From Cryptomeria japonica (lineage: Eukaryota > Streptophyta > Pinopsida > Cupressales > Cupressaceae), in assembly GCF_030272615.1 (NCBI RefSeq), contig NC_081410.1, positions 221,145,415 to 221,209,414 of the forward strand: a stretch of 64,000 nt of DNA, written 5' to 3'. Position numbers and translations under genes: made by a program. Shown here in pieces: positions 8,930-22,030 of the stretch (position 1 is its first letter; each line of letters starts with the position of its first letter). The notes under the pieces are model-generated. The model was not told the DNA's origin, did no database searches, and worked only from the letters and a program-made list of their open reading frames with translations.

Positions 8930-11900
8930 AGATAAGATTTTTTATTTAGAGTACATTGGCATGTGATGTTAACATAAGTGTTACAAGCTTCAGAGGTAAA
9001 GGTCAGATCACTAGAGTGAGGTAGAGGAGAAAAAAGGACATATGATGATGAGGATAGTGGAGAAAGAAAACAAAAAGATGGTGGCTAAGGAGGAAAGGGG
9101 ACATGTACAAAAAATGAAAATTGGAAAAATAAAGGTGAAAAATTATTTTGGAGCAACAAAAAAAGGGCAAGTATAATTGGAATTCAATTTCACAAATTTA
9201 AAATGAGGAAAATGGGGCAAATTAATAGATGTTAAAATATACAGAAGAACACTCAAGGAAAAACTGCAAATGTTATTTTATGCCAAATAGATTGTGTAGA
9301 AAGAGAAACAAAATCCAAACTTCAATTATAAGACAAAAATAAATATTCAGTGTTGTGTAGTTACTCTCAAACTCTAAGTATCTATTTTAAGTCTAGAGTA
9401 CATATTAACATAGACTCGTCACTCATAAGTCATTTATAAAACAAAATTGGAGAAAAAACTGGAACAATCTTGGTTTGCATGGAAGAATCTCCTCAGAACC
9501 CTATTACAGTCCTTGAAAATGAAGATAAGAAAACAGGCTTCAAAATTGTACATATGTACAACAATTAATTTATCTAGATTGGTATTTCATTGCTCGACTT
9601 TGTTATTTAAGTTTCACTTTCATTAAGATTATGGTATGTGATTATGTTTAATGTTTACTTGTATATTTCATGCTCATTTATTGATCAACTACATCTGATT
9701 TTTCTTTTTGATATAGAGCCTTCTAAGAATTGAAGACCTAGTATGCACAGATCTAGATTCTTTTGTGATTCTCAAATTCAACATATTCATTTGGACAGGC
9801 CAAGTATCTATAGTTCTGAGGGATTGGAGCATCCTATTAAAGCAATTTGAAGTAACCAGAGGGATAGAGTCATTATTTTCATTTGGACAGGCCTAGATGC
9901 CTATGGGGTCAAGGCATCCATTATATTGATTTAAAATTCTCAGTGCCCTACTGGGTTGGCACCTACCATTCTTGTTAGGTGGAGTAAACGCCATTTTAAT
10001 CTTGGTGTAAGGTTGAATCTAATGGGTAAGAAGGGTGAATCCCCACAATAGTGGCCCTACACTCCAACCCCAGCACGTTAAATAGGATAGAAAACATAAT
10101 ATAATTCTACGTTTTATTACATTTATTTTGATAGTCCTAGATTCCCATAGGATTAAAAAATTATGCTGAAGGCATCCTGATAAATTTGTTTTGTTAGACC
10201 TAGAGCTCTACCAAGCCAACGCATCCCTCTTTATTTTCTCTAGCAATTTATCTAGGAATTTATCTAGGAATTTATCTAGGAATTTATTGAAACATTAGAA
10301 GTGGTAAGTTGGTTGGATTCATATTGTGATGAGATTTGCTTCCCCAAAAATGAATGGCAATGAAAATTAGGAATGCTTGTCTACAGATGGGTCGGTGTTG
10401 ATGAAGAAAACCCATGGCCTGTGTTGAAAAGCGTCACATTTTTCAATTACATGCATTTTAAGTGCCTTTTTTTTCAATTCCGTGTGTCTTTCCCTTGGTT
10501 TGACCAGATTATTTTTAAAAAAACAGCATGACATTAGTCACGGATATGTTTAAAATGTAAGTACTTGCATGGTTTTCATGTGTTCTATTCATATGTTCAA
10601 GCCTCAATTGGGAATTTGATGTCTTTTGCAATATGGTTTCTTCTTAATGTCGTGTTTCAAGGAGTGTCAATGGGGAGTTTTTTTCTAGAAACTAGTGCAG
10701 AGGCATCTACATCAAGGTCTGGGATGGGCCTGTAAGAATCCTCTCAAAATTTTCACCAAGTTTTTGCACTTTTCCCAATAAGGTTTAATGTCAAAGGGTT
10801 TGTATGCATTCTACTTTATAAATTTCTGATATGCTAGGTTGTACAGTACTTGATTCTTGTTGAAAATTGATACAAGATTTACACAGATGTTCAAGACTGA
10901 ATAAGCATCATTAAGTAAAACATCCGCAACCAAAATATACGATTTACAAGGACCATATTTCATGCCTTAAACCGCTGCAATGTACAGAATTATCAGATAT
11001 AAAATAAGTAATACTCTGACCTCTTAAGTGAGCAATATGCTCATCATCATGAAGGTATTACAATACAGTAAACAGCAGTTTTGACAGTGAGTGTGCAGCA
11101 ATGCCTGCGCTTGAGGAACCTCCAAATGTTCAGGCTAAGGACACCAGATCACATCACACTTAAGCACCAAACACCAATCTAGGCAAGAGTTCAACCCAAC
11201 AACTCAACATTTTTCCTTGAGAGCGAGTGTAATCAGGTTTGAATCTTCCAAACATCCACAAAGTGCCTTATTAAATCCACGTGCATCCTTTATATCATTT
11301 GCTCAGCATTGATGGATAATAGCAGCCCAATACCAGCATTTAATTGTCCAAAAACAATGAGAACTCCTGTTCCCAGTTGCAACTATTGCTTATTTTATCA
11401 TGGCGACTATATTTTTGGTTGTGGAGTCCAAACAGCCAGTTGACCCCAAATATTACTAAAGACAATATCCATTTCAACCAAGGTTATTGATCCCCACTAT
11501 GCTGGAATATGGCATCCAGAAAGGAATATCAATACTCAGCAATACTCTTCCAATAAAGTGAGAATCTTCGACCACAATAATCTTCTATATGCAAGTTCTG
11601 AAATTTGTCTTGATACAAGACTTAACAAATTTTGGCAATTTCCAAATTGTTAAATCTCAATGTTAAACTTGAGTGACTCCATGGTCCATTAATAACCATC
11701 GAGGATAGATATTACACTACCAAAACTGATTGCCCTTAGGGATTTTGTCCTAGGGTTTCTGCTGCACAAAAAGCTCTTCAAATTCCAAAAAAGAGAAAAT
11801 AAACCAAGCATAAAAAAATGAGCTTCAAAATGTGCTTTTATAATAACTCGAGGAACTTTCCCAAAGGCCAATTTTAAATTCCTACTATTTAATATTTCAT

Positions 11901-13258
11901 TAAGCTCAATCATAAAGTGACCCTTTTAATATTTCTTTTAATTTTCACTTTAATCACTTCAATAAATTAATTAAAATAAGTTATCTCTAAATGTTACTTT
12001 ATTGGACAACTTAAAATTAATTAATTTAATTTATTCCCCTACTTTCTGACATTAGCATGCAGAAATAAAAATAAGCTAAGTGGTCGCCTCCGACTACTCC
12101 TTGGAAGGGGACATTAGAGGGCCAATAGGCACTAGCTCCAGTGCTTTTGCATCATTGTGATGGCCTTTGATGGGCCCTATTGACTTCTCTTTGTGCATTT
12201 CAGGCCCTTCAAGCCATTTCTTGACTTGACTTTGTGATTGTGGAGCATTGGTGTTAAAATGGAGTGAATTCCTTTTATCTAATGATTGAATATTTTCTGT
12301 TTTTGATGCAGTGGGTATCAACTCTTCTCCTGCCAGCCTTTCTGTAGACTAATTTTGTTTGTTTATTTTGGAATGTCTAAGAGGAACATGGTACAATTGA
12401 ACACTCAGTTAGTGTCGATCTCTCTCTGAACTAGATTTGTGTTACTTTTATAATTTTACTAGATGGGCAGTGGAGAAATGGTATGCTTCAATGCATCCAA
12501 ATCCCAAATTGTCTCTCTATTTACATGGATGTAGGTACAAGTTTTTGCTTCATCTAAGTCGATTGTAAAGTGTTATTTTCTAAATGATTGGAAAGTATAA
12601 CAATGAGGCTCAGCTATATCCATCGCCATAGCTTGTTTGGTAAGGAGTTTCTAAATTCTTTGCCTATTTGTACAGCTATATTTATTCTAGGTGAAGATAA
12701 GTAGGAACTGATATGTTTGCTGTTGATATTAAATATAATGAATGTAGACATCTGAAAAATTTCAGAGTCCAATTTTATGAGATGTGTAAAAGCTCTAAAA
12801 TTCAAGTAGAACAATAATATTAAACTATCAATCTCAAAATGGTATTTTATCTGAAAGTGTCCTGAACCTCCAAGATCTCTCAACTTTCTGCATTTCTCAA
12901 AACCGAGACTTACAACTTTCAAGCTGATTATAGATAGATAACAAAGAATGACTGCATGGTTAATTCTTTGAGTATGCATCAGATGAGATTGTTCCTAAGC
13001 ATTTATTGTGACTTGATCAATTCATTTGTTGGTGATATGTTTTTACAGTACAGTACTGCTCTTTGTTGGTTATGATAAATATGTTTTTATTACATGGAAA
13101 ACTTACAATACAAAGAAAACGTTTGGTTGCTTGAATTTGTTTTATAGTTTTTCATTGATTTATATTTTGCTGTAAATATTTTAGTGATCACGTGGATTTA
13201 GTTATTAGTAATTGTCTAATTATCATGTCTGGATTATTCTGTCATGGATTCTTGACAG
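8930..13258. other. AT-rich non-coding region, possible intron
   Basis: I see no convincing gene. The region contains GA-rich stretches (9000-9200), a repeated cattTGGACAGGCC motif near 9790 and 9880, a 12-bp microsatellite at 10245-10286 and otherwise unique-looking AT-rich DNA. It ends at a canonical 3' splice site at 13258, so it could be intronic sequence of the gene whose exons follow. Confidence 0.4.
10245..10286. repeat. 12-bp tandem repeat
   Basis: Three copies of aatttatctagg plus a half unit. Confidence 0.9.
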
Positions 13259-13319
13259 TATGTCAGGTCGTGACTTGAGAGATGTCTGTCAACAAGCGGA
13301 GAGGTACTGGGCCTCAAAG
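13259..13319 (+). CDS. Exon of AAA-type ATPase, C-terminal lid
   Basis: A 61-bp exon bounded by ttcttgacag upstream and gtatctg downstream. After one split base it encodes MSGRDLRDVCQQAERYWASK. The SGRDLRDVC...A pattern matches the small helical (lid) domain of AAA+ ATPases. It joins in phase 0 to the next exon, giving ...WASK-LIRGQ. No Walker A or B exon was found upstream in the window, so either those exons lie beyond the left edge across a transposon-filled intron, or this is a gene fragment. The subfamily is not assigned. Confidence 0.65.
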
Positions 13320-13447
13320 GTATCTGATGCTTAATATGGAAGAAAATGATGAAGATTTAATTTTAAGAGAGCATTGCATTCACATAAAATAGATCATCTG
13401 TGAGAATCTATCAGTCAACTGACTCTGCATTTTGGTTTGATTTGCAG

Positions 13448-13630
13448 CTTATCAGAGGCCAAATAGGTGAGCAATCAACAGATGGACTTCCACCAATTCA
13501 AGAATATCTGGTATGCGCAGAGAAAAGACAGCGGACACTGTTGAAATGGCATGATGAGGATTTGACTCTCATGGGAGATGACCAGCATGCCATTTCTCGT
13601 ACGAAGAAATGGTCATCTGTGATGGCCTAG
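13448..13630 (+). CDS. Terminal exon of the same AAA-type ATPase
   Basis: The exon follows the acceptor tttgcag and runs to TAG at 13628-13630, encoding 60 residues that begin LIRGQIGEQ. PPIQEYLVCAEKRQRTLL resembles the helix after the lid in AAA proteins. The intron in between (13320-13447, 128 bp) has GT...AG ends. Both exons are open and phase-compatible, which argues for a real host gene 3' end. AATAAA-like signals follow near 13750. Function beyond an ATP-driven remodelling ATPase cannot be stated from this piece. Confidence 0.65.
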   Translation, partial: LIRGQIGEQSTDGLPPIQEYLVCAEKRQRTLLKWHDEDLTLMGDDQHAISRTKKWSSVMA

Positions 13631-15474
13631 AGAGTCCATTTAGTAGTCACAGAGAGATGACTACACAGCCAATGGAGGCATTCATAGGAAGTTAAAAGCA
13701 TCTTTGAACAAGAAACCTTTTTTGGGCACATACATATTAGGTAGCTGTATAATAAATTTTCAAATTTTCATTTGAAAATAGTGCAAATTATTTCCATGTG
13801 TAGCATTAACTATCCTAGTTCTTGAGGACACATATGGCACAGTACTAGTTATCAATGGTTTTGAAAGACAGACTTACTGAAGATCTCAATGCTGTATATT
13901 TATTGAGGATCCTGTATAAAAGGGATACCCTATGACATGTCATGGCCTTTTGAAAATCACAGTTGGATCCATCTATAAATTCCCCGTGGAAATAAAAAAT
14001 TCTTTTACAGTTTTGTGTATTCAAGTTTACCCAAAGATTTTTTTTTACCAATAAAAATATTGCCATTGTCCCTTTTGGTCTAAAGTGTAACTCCTGTGAT
14101 TGGTTTCTCTATGTTGCTTCATTTTCTTTCTGATTATACTTTTTCATTTTTATCAGTAGCTGTACTTCAAAATAGTTCACTTGTATAGAGTTGTATGCCT
14201 TCTTGAATTTATACCTCGGAGTGGATATCCTCTCTCCTGCCTCTTTCTTGTGAATCTATTTCATGGTTTTCATAAGTTTAACAATTGAACAAGGGAGGGA
14301 AGAGAATAGTTGCAAAACTCGTAGGTCCAAATTTTTGATAAACTCCACATTTTTTTCTCATTTTAAAATACAGAGATTTTTAAAAATATTCTTATAAAAC
14401 ACATATTACCAAATTTGTTTTATATTACTGAATTTGTAGAATATGTTATTGATTTCCATTATATATAAATCAAAATTAGAGTTTAATACATGTCATAGAC
14501 CCCAATGAGGTTTGAGGAGCAACATCGGGGATTTGGAGGCAACAAATCTTCATGATGCACACCACTTTCATATTTTTTTCACTCAGGAGCGAAATTAGGT
14601 GTTTGGCACATTTTTGTTTATTAAATGTTTTGAAAATGGCACTCTGATGGAAGTGAATATGCTCCTTGCAGAATTTTTTAGATGCCCAATATTTGGAGAA
14701 AGTGGAACTATGAAAAAGGTTAAGAAAAAAAAACCTATTACAGTTGCACACCATCGTGTCCTGAGTTGTGTTTGCTTTTCATCTCCAGAAAACGGATGAA
14801 AACCCTTAAAAAAAATTTGTGATTGGCATAAAGTTGGATTTATATCAAATCTGGGCAAGTTTTTTATGGGTTTTGCTAAAAAAAGGCACATATTTTTGCA
14901 ATTTTTTCATGAAAAATCACCAAACGTTTTTGGAAAACTTGGTGATTAGTTTTTTGGCGAGCAACTCAATGAGTTCTTCATCTATGGGAAGAGAATCTTC
15001 TTAACCTTGACATTAATCCTGAGCACAACCTTCACCATATCAAACTTATTAAATCATTGCACAGGCTTTTCCCTCTATTCACCTATCATAGGAGGGGTAT
15101 TCATTTGAACTGACACATGGAGGTTTGTATTTCCAGGATCCAAGGCTGCTTGTGTAATTAGACAATTCCATCATCACAGCAACAGTTAATGAAGCACACC
15201 CAAAATGAGTCAACAGTTGACTTCCTCAACCGCACCAGCTCAATCTTATATGGTAACTACTAACAAGCATTAATGTGGCAAGAGTAATGCAACTGTCTGC
15301 TACTTCAACACGAGTAACTTTGCTATTGATTGCTACACCAAAAAGTCATATCTACCTCCTAGTATTGTAACTGTCTGTTTTCTCTCTTTCCCCTAAAAGC
15401 CGCTAGGCTTAGCAACAAATATAGATGGATAGAAAGCATAGACGATACAAAAATAATACAGATACATTATAGCT
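13631..15474. other. 3' flank of the AAA exons, no further gene seen
   Basis: AT-rich sequence. The first 130 bp are a plausible 3' UTR. Overlapping short ORFs on both strands (14476-14891) have AT-driven composition and no recognisable domain. Confidence 0.5.
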
Positions 15475-15605
15475 GAAGTATTTGTTTCTTTCTACTAGAG
15501 TCTTTAATTATTGCTAACATTTTGTAAAACACTTTCATATTCAATAAAGATCATGCTACTTTATGCGGAGCCATTGTAGTTTTAGTTTGGGAGGATAAGC
15601 CTAAA
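15475..15605 (+). repeat. Partial copy of repeat family A
   Basis: The stretch gaagtatttgtttcttt... through aaagatcatgctacttt and the gggaggataagcc block matches parts of copy A near 17398-17500 and of copy A' near 27470-27595. It is a solitary fragment with no gag. Confidence 0.75.
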
Positions 15606-15736
15606 TTGCCAGTTTGGGTACAGGTACCGGAACCTGGTACGACAACATATATTTAACATCAAAATTATAAATTTAATGATAAGAAGTTGAACAGTGATAC
15701 TCATAATTTACAATAAATTATGAAGTAGCAATGCTT

Positions 15737-15828
15737 AACCTTACTACCCTTAGGAAGATGAATACTAAGAGCATAACATATGAACCTTACTTCCCTTAGG
15801 AAGATGAATACTAAGAGCATAACATATG
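15737..15828. repeat. 46-bp tandem duplication
   Basis: 15737-15782 and 15783-15828 are almost identical (aaccttact... to ...cataacatatg). Confidence 0.93.
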
Positions 15829-16781
15829 AATAGTTGAATCTTCCTTCCTTTGCTTGGTACAACTTTGCTTACCCTCCCATGTCCTAAACACATGCTTTTG
15901 TTAGGAAATAATGTTTTAAACCCACATACATTGAATCCATTTCCTACATAACCCATGAGAGAAAAACATGCATACAAGCTTATGGAATCACCATAATGCA
16001 AAGATGAAATAAACAAGCCGCAAGATAACGCAAGATATATCTTGGGAGAATCCTCATGAGGGAAAAACTCATCCTCCAAAAGCATCCATACTCCATTGTA
16101 TTCATCAGTCATAAAGCAACATAGAGTCACAATGAATACCTTTGAATCATCAAGCCTTCCAATGTATTCTCATGTGTCCAAGCATGAATCTACACATCCC
16201 ATGTCATGCTTGACAAATGCAAACCTCCAAAGGACTCAATACAATGATCGCCCAAAACCACCAGCCAACCTTAACCATTAAACATGTGATTGCTTTTATA
16301 GACCCAAGCTCATACAAAAACAACTAGTGGTAAAGTAAAACCATGTGCTTACCTACCCCTTGACCCCACATTTAATATTGGGTACTAAGTTTTCTCTTTT
16401 AAAATATCTTTTCTCAATATTAAATAAATACAATATAATAATCTCAATGTTACAATACAACTCATCAAGTGGCCTCAAGAATATTCTCAAAGAATCTCTA
16501 TATGTTACATGTCCATGTGCAATATCAAATGAATAAATATTTCTTTACATGTCCATGGGAAACCACATAATAAATAAATATTACAATTACAACATTATTA
16601 TGCAAGGTGTACAACACCTATTTTCTCAACACCTTTCCATCATCTTTTATAGATTTGTGGATTCTGGAATGTTCTCTTGGGCCCTATAAAACTTCTTGCA
16701 TGTGTTGGTAGATGAAACATCTGTTCATTTCAATTTATGAGTTACACAGTTGGGGGACATTATCTTGGCAAAAATACTGTC
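15829..16781. other. Non-coding spacer
   Basis: AT-rich with no supported gene. A TATA-like CTATAAAAC occurs at about 16684-16692, upstream of the point where similarity between copies A and A' starts; A' has no counterpart to it. Confidence 0.4.
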
Positions 16782-18101
16782 CTGGATAGTATTGCCTTGG
16801 ACACTTGCGTTTTTTGTTTTGTCTTTTGTCTAGATTTTGGATCCATTTTACACTTCATTTGTACATGTTCTATTACCATTTTCATTATCCATATAGGTCA
16901 GTTTTTTCTAAGCGTATTAGGGCTTACAATGCTATCATTATTTTTCAACTCATGAAGTATTCCTAAATTAGGTCTTGCTATCTTATCTACAATGCCTCAT
17001 GGGAATTTCAATTCCTTATAGAATCTCTTGAACTTTTGTTACTACAACTTGACAATGTCAATAGTGAAGGAAGCACATACTTGGTAGAATAGGGCAAGTT
17101 TTTAAAATTTCTAGAGTTAGGAAGTACATGGTGGAAAACTAGAAGCAAGAATTTCAGTAGTATGTGAAAAGCTATGTGGATCTTTCATGGGACTCACAAC
17201 AAACTCATGGCCCAGAGGGTACCTTAGGCGTACCTAGAACTTACTGGTATGCATTCCTGGGCTAAAACAACACTACCCTGTAACATTTAGTTTTCTTAAT
17301 AAAAAGGGCCTACTCATGGTGGGAGATTAAATCAACATTTCTTATTTCTATATAATCCAAAGTGATGAGTGTTTGTAGTTATGCATTATCAAAGAGTTTG
17401 AAGTATTTGTTTCTTTTTGCATGACTTTTTAATTGTTGCAGAATTTTTTGTAAAATGTTTTCATATTCACTAAAGATCATGCTACTTTGAGCTTTAGCCA
17501 TTATAGGGGATTGCTTAGTTGTCCTCTTCGTTTATTTTCCATTTTTTTTTTGTTAACTTTGCACTATAGATTAAATCAGCACTTATTAATGTAATTTCAA
17601 GTGATCAGAGTGTTTGTAGTTAAGTGTGTGCCTTAAGATTTATTGTTGGTGTGCCTAGGAAATTCAGAAACATTATGAATTTTCAATTAGTTTCGGGTAT
17701 CATGTGACTCTCTCTCAAAGAATTAGTGATTCTTTATTCTCATTTATCATTTTTTCGCTAAGTCTTACTCCCTAATATAGGTTGCAATCATTTTAGATAC
17801 TTGATCTAAAAAACCTATAGCTCTAGTGCTTAAACTTTATTTGATGTTGTCATAAGTTTGTCTCAAGTTTGACAAGGGCATAATTTTACCCTACATTTTT
17901 GGCATTGTTTCTAGGGGATGGGGGTATAACATTTGGACCAACACTAGTGGGGTGACAAGAAATAGAAGACATTAACTTGGTTTCAACTTTGGTTTGTGTT
18001 GTTTTAAAATAAGGTATTTTAATGGACAAGTCAAAGGAGAGAAATAGGGCATCTCTTCCAAACATGTAGATGCTAAAATTACTATAAATACAATAAGGAG
18101 T

Positions 18102-18118
18102 AACTTATAGGGGATCAA
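18102..18118 (+). repeat. Target-site duplication, left copy (17 bp)
   Basis: aacttataggggatcaa here is repeated exactly at 19416-19432. Copy A' has a single near-identical version at about 28330, in effect an empty site. Confidence 0.92.
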
Positions 18119-19415
18119 CCTAGCAATGCATGAAGGCTTGATGGTGATTTTGTATAATCACATCAAGAACACGACCATCCAAAAGAATATTGCAGAGATT
18201 TCTGACTCGGATGAAGATTTTGACGAGTTGAAAGAGGAAGAAGGGGACGGCTATGATACGGAAGCAGAGACTGAAGATGACCCCCAAATGGCCGAAACAA
18301 GCAGATGAAAGAAAAAATCGGAATAGGGGAGACAAAACAGAGGGTTTGCTAAAAATAAACAAAGAGGGGAGGATGATAGTTGGAATGAGGAGGAAGGGAC
18401 TGACAATGACACAGACACCGGAAGCGAGGAGGCTCAAACCCAGGTGAGCCTAAAATAGAAAAAGAAGAATTCAAAAGGCGGGGAGGTGGAAGAAAGGTCG
18501 CCTCTCAGGTCTGATTTGAAGCAAAAGAGCAACATGGAGGAGGACATGACAACAAAAGATGATCAAAACACTGAGTACAAAGAGGTTAGTCTGGAGGCCA
18601 ATCTTAATACCATGGATGTCAAGAACCAAGAAGAGCATCAAGTGGACATAGGCCTTTGCATAAATAACAGGATAGAGAACTTCAAACAAGCGCTCAACTA
18701 ATTTCAAAAAGAAATCGAGGGCATAAAATTCAAGCAAGCCCAAGAAGCTGGGAAAATCGAAACCTTACAAGCCCTAGGTTCTGGAAAATTCAACTCCCTC
18801 CTAGAATGTCTTAGTGAGCTAACCAAGGTGATTGGCAATGCGAAGGAGATTATAAATGCCAACCGTGACAGTTTTACTTGCTTGGAAAACAAAGAAGATG
18901 CTACTAATCACAGATTGGATGGTATTGAGAACACACTTTAAAAAATTGGGGAGCAGAGCCATAGGATCCTGAAGGCTGCTTTCGCGAGCATGAAAACCCT
19001 CGTCCGCAAGCTGAAGAGCTACCAAGGGGAAAAGGCTACAGAGGGTATTATTGAGGTCAAAGACGACACCCTTAAGGATAAGGAAACGAGACTTGGAAGA
19101 AGAACCAGAGCCAGTACTAAAAGGATGCATAACCAGAGCAAAGAAATAGAGGACATCAAGCGGGCTGCAGAAACTATGGATTAGTTGGAGCTGGAAGCGG
19201 TGGAGATGCTTCAAAATTTGACCTAAGCTTGGGCTTTTGTCGGTCATTTTTGGTTTTTAGTCTGTTCCGATCTTTTACTTGCTGGCGTTTTGTACGCCAG
19301 CTGTCTTTTCTTTAGTTGTTGTCTTTTGTTTAGTTGTGCGTTAAAGCTTATCTTTTGATCTTCCTTATGTACTGGGTTTTAGGTACCCATCAAAACCTGT
19401 TTTCCCTTAATCAAA
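18119..19415 (+). mobile_element. 1.3-kb retroposon with 17-bp target duplication
   Basis: The insert interrupts copy A and is flanked by a perfect 17-bp direct repeat, the size left by LINE-type target-primed insertion. It has no LTRs. It begins inside an ORF and ends with an untranslated tail finishing in cccttaatcaaaa, a short A-rich end as in some plant LINEs. It has no room for a reverse transcriptase, so it is either a non-autonomous LINE relative or a retroposed host mRNA. Confidence 0.8.
18126..19224 (+). pseudogene. Acidic coiled-coil ORF inside the retroposon
   Basis: One reading frame runs from ATG 18126 for about 365 codons, broken by roughly six stops (for example TGA at 18306). 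The N-terminal third is strongly acidic (SDSDEDFDELKEEEGDGYDTEAETEDD). The middle and C-terminal parts are helical and Lys/Glu-rich with heptad-like Leu/Ile spacing around 18700-19180. There is no zinc finger and no membrane segment. I do not recognise the family; a LINE ORF1-like protein or a host coiled-coil protein are both possible. Confidence 0.6.
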
Positions 19416-19432
19416 AACTTATAGGGGATCAA
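19416..19432 (+). repeat. Target-site duplication, right copy (17 bp)
   Basis: Exact match to 18102-18118. Confidence 0.92.
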
Positions 19433-19578
19433 AAGAAAAATCATGAAACTCTACTAAAGCCATTGATAAATCTTATTGAGTTGAGGATTGGGAAGAGATC
19501 TTGAGAAGACCAAAGTTAGCTTTAAAAATTTCACCTATTTGTTTTCTGATGTTGGTATTGGATGAGTAGGAAACTAGT

Positions 19579-20260
19579 ATGGATAATGAAGACTATGATG
19601 AAGAGCTTGATAGAACTCTTTCTATAAACCTATTGGAAGATCAAGTGCATATGAAAAATATTCTATCTTTGACATTGCCATATTTCTATGGGTTTGCTAC
19701 TAAAGTTCCTTATATCTCCCTATTTGAGATCCATGTCATGTTGAAGCTATATTTTTTGGAGCAATGCACACGACAGAATTTGTTTCTCGCCACCTTAAGG
19801 ATGCAATGACATGTTGGTTCATGGGGCTTGGTGAGAATACCATTCACATTAGTCAACAATAGAAGAGACTTAAAAGGAAATATTGGGAGGCAATGCAAGG
19901 CAAGGGATATTAGAGAATAAGTTTTTCCCACTGCTTGGAAGGAATTAAAGACACTTGGAATTTATATGGATTTTTTTTGTTTTAACTCTAAGCATTATAA
20001 ACAAAACAAGCCAGACTTGTAAAATATTAAGATGATATTTCTTTGGGCCATTAGATATGATTGCGTGAAGATTGCTAATGCAATGGGAGTTGATGACAAC
20101 TCTTAATTATCTTTTGAGGAGATTTGTGAGCTTTGCAAAAATTATTCTTGCTCTTTTTCTTCAAACATTCAAGCACATCAGAGAATTCCTTCTCAAACAA
20201 CATGACGAAGGAGCAAAGTTCTAGAAGAGAACTTAACACTTTAATAGATTTCAATATCAA
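19579..20260 (+). pseudogene. Gag of copy A, frameshifted
   Basis: The start ATG at 19579 opens 76 codons containing LTLPYFYGFATKVPYISLFEI, the LPxFxG...PxxFLxEF pattern of the retrotransposon gag family. The LFLATLRMQ block is broken by a frameshift, and the MGLGENT and KYW blocks continue in another frame. A stop occurs in front of the SFEEICELC block near 20110. Gag would form the particle; this copy is dead. The related A' copy keeps two zinc knuckles at 61200-61380. Confidence 0.7.
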
Positions 20261-20351
20261 TCTCTTGAATTATGTGGCTAATAGTCCAACACTCTATATG
20301 TATATAAAAGATGAGAATTCCTTGGAGTTAGCAGCAACCAAGAAGGAAAAC

Positions 20352-21669
20352 TGAGAGGGGGGGTGAATCATTTTTCACCAGATTAATCAAATTAAGCACA
20401 ATCTCAGATCTAAACAACTGCAACAAGAATAAAGATAAACACAATAGCACCAACACACAAAACACCAAGATTTTGACGTGGAAAACCCGATTAAGGGAAA
20501 AAACACAGTGGGAACCTACCCACAATAAGATGATACTCTGCAGTAATATGTGTAAATATTACAATGGGGAATGCACATGCATTCAGGCACACTGCCTAAA
20601 GCTCAATGCTCAAAATAAGATGACCTAGAAGGCTCCAACCCTCAGGGGAGGCTCACTACCTTACAATAAGATTCGAACTACAATCTGGATTACATGAATT
20701 GCAAATATAGCATCTCCTTATGCTTGATGACAATTTCGGTTAAGCACATTTGTCTGCCCTGCAACAATCTCTGCTCTATACACCACACTGAATGATAAAT
20801 TCTCTTATGCACACATACATCACTCACTGATAATGCAGACACAACATTGATATGTAAATTACATGACTATACCATCTATATATATAATTCATCAACCTTG
20901 ACTACAAGGTCGGCCAAACCCTCAACCCTCAATTACAAACTTACATCACTCGATACATATGTGAACCACCAGACCAATTTAATGATATACATGACATAAC
21001 ATGAACCTAAATAAAATCTCCAAATATGCATCACCACCAGAAATCTCGCCAAGATCAACCGCACCATGCTACAGTACCAAGAATACCGCATAACACAAAG
21101 AATATCATCGAATCAGCAAAATCACCAAGAATGCGCACAAAGATCAATGCGGACCACCAAGACAAATAGGACACGATCAAGAAACACCAACAAGCACATT
21201 AGAGCCATCCGCAATAGCTGCACCAACACCACATGTGCAAATCTTCATCGATCAACACGTTAACTCATAGGAACACTCAACAACAGCAATTTGGACTAGA
21301 AAGATAACTTGCGAAGCACCAAATCAAGAACCATTTGAACTGAAGATACACATGAACATCCAAATCATTCTCCCAAATCCGCAACCAAAGATACGATCAT
21401 ACTGGAGTTCACCGGATCAAACACCAAACTTTGCCAACCACTGCATAGAAAGACCAAACTACAAACCGGATCAAATAATATGATCAAGCAATCTTCCGGA
21501 TCATTGAAACCAATAAGGAATGAAGTATTCCAGCATCCCAAATAGATGAACTATCCATATCAACTCAGTGCAATCACCGGAACATCAAACAACTCTCACA
21601 AGCACCAAAACACAGGAATATGTTGACATCAATGACAACAACATATCCTAGTAGCAACAATATCCAACA
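20352..21669 (-). repeat. 3' LTR of copia D
   Basis: 1318 bp with tgagaggggg at one end and tatccaaca at the other. Compared with the other LTR over the first 131 shared bases I count 10 differences, many of them C/T or G/A. A pyrimidine-rich tract (atctcccctttt) follows at 21670, the complement of the polypurine tract. Confidence 0.88.
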
Positions 21670-21682
21670 ATCTCCCCTTTTG
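21670..21682 (-). other. Polypurine tract of copia D
   Basis: On the minus strand this reads AAAAGGGGAGAT directly before the 3' LTR, the usual primer for plus-strand DNA synthesis. Confidence 0.8.
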
Positions 21683-22030
21683 GCATTGATGGCAACATAT
21701 GAATGTGAAAAACAATCAATGCAAAGGAAATGAATTAACACCAGCATCTTGCAATAAACTCCCCTTAAGATCATGCACACAAAGCTCCAAAGATAAAGTA
21801 GTTTTTTACATGACTCTCCCCCTTTAACATCAATGCCAAAGACAAAATACAAGTTATGCTCTCTCCCAAAACTCATCTTCTAAGAAGAACAATCTCCGCC
21901 TTAGGATAAACCCACAATTGAACATCAAAATCACACATTGACTACTCTGGTTGAGTAGCAGCACAAACTCATCAGCCCGGATAAAAGGGTAAGGCTTTGA
22001 AGTCCACTAGATTGATGCAACTCCATGCAT

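Larger units (their letters stand above)
16782..20351 (+). mobile_element. Retrotransposon copy A (leader/LTR-like region plus gag)
   Basis: 16782-18118 and 19433-20260 align in order with 26687-28573 and, for the end of gag, with 60960-61100. The family therefore has about 1.3-1.8 kb of non-coding sequence followed by a gag ORF starting ATGGATAATGAAGAC (19579). LTR edges were not located. The copy is split by the retroposon at 18119-19415 and ends where copia element D begins. No pol was seen. Confidence 0.7.

Noticed and set aside
14476-14891. Overlapping ORFs on both strands
   Set aside because: AT-driven, overlapping in conflicting frames, no recognisable motif, no splice context.
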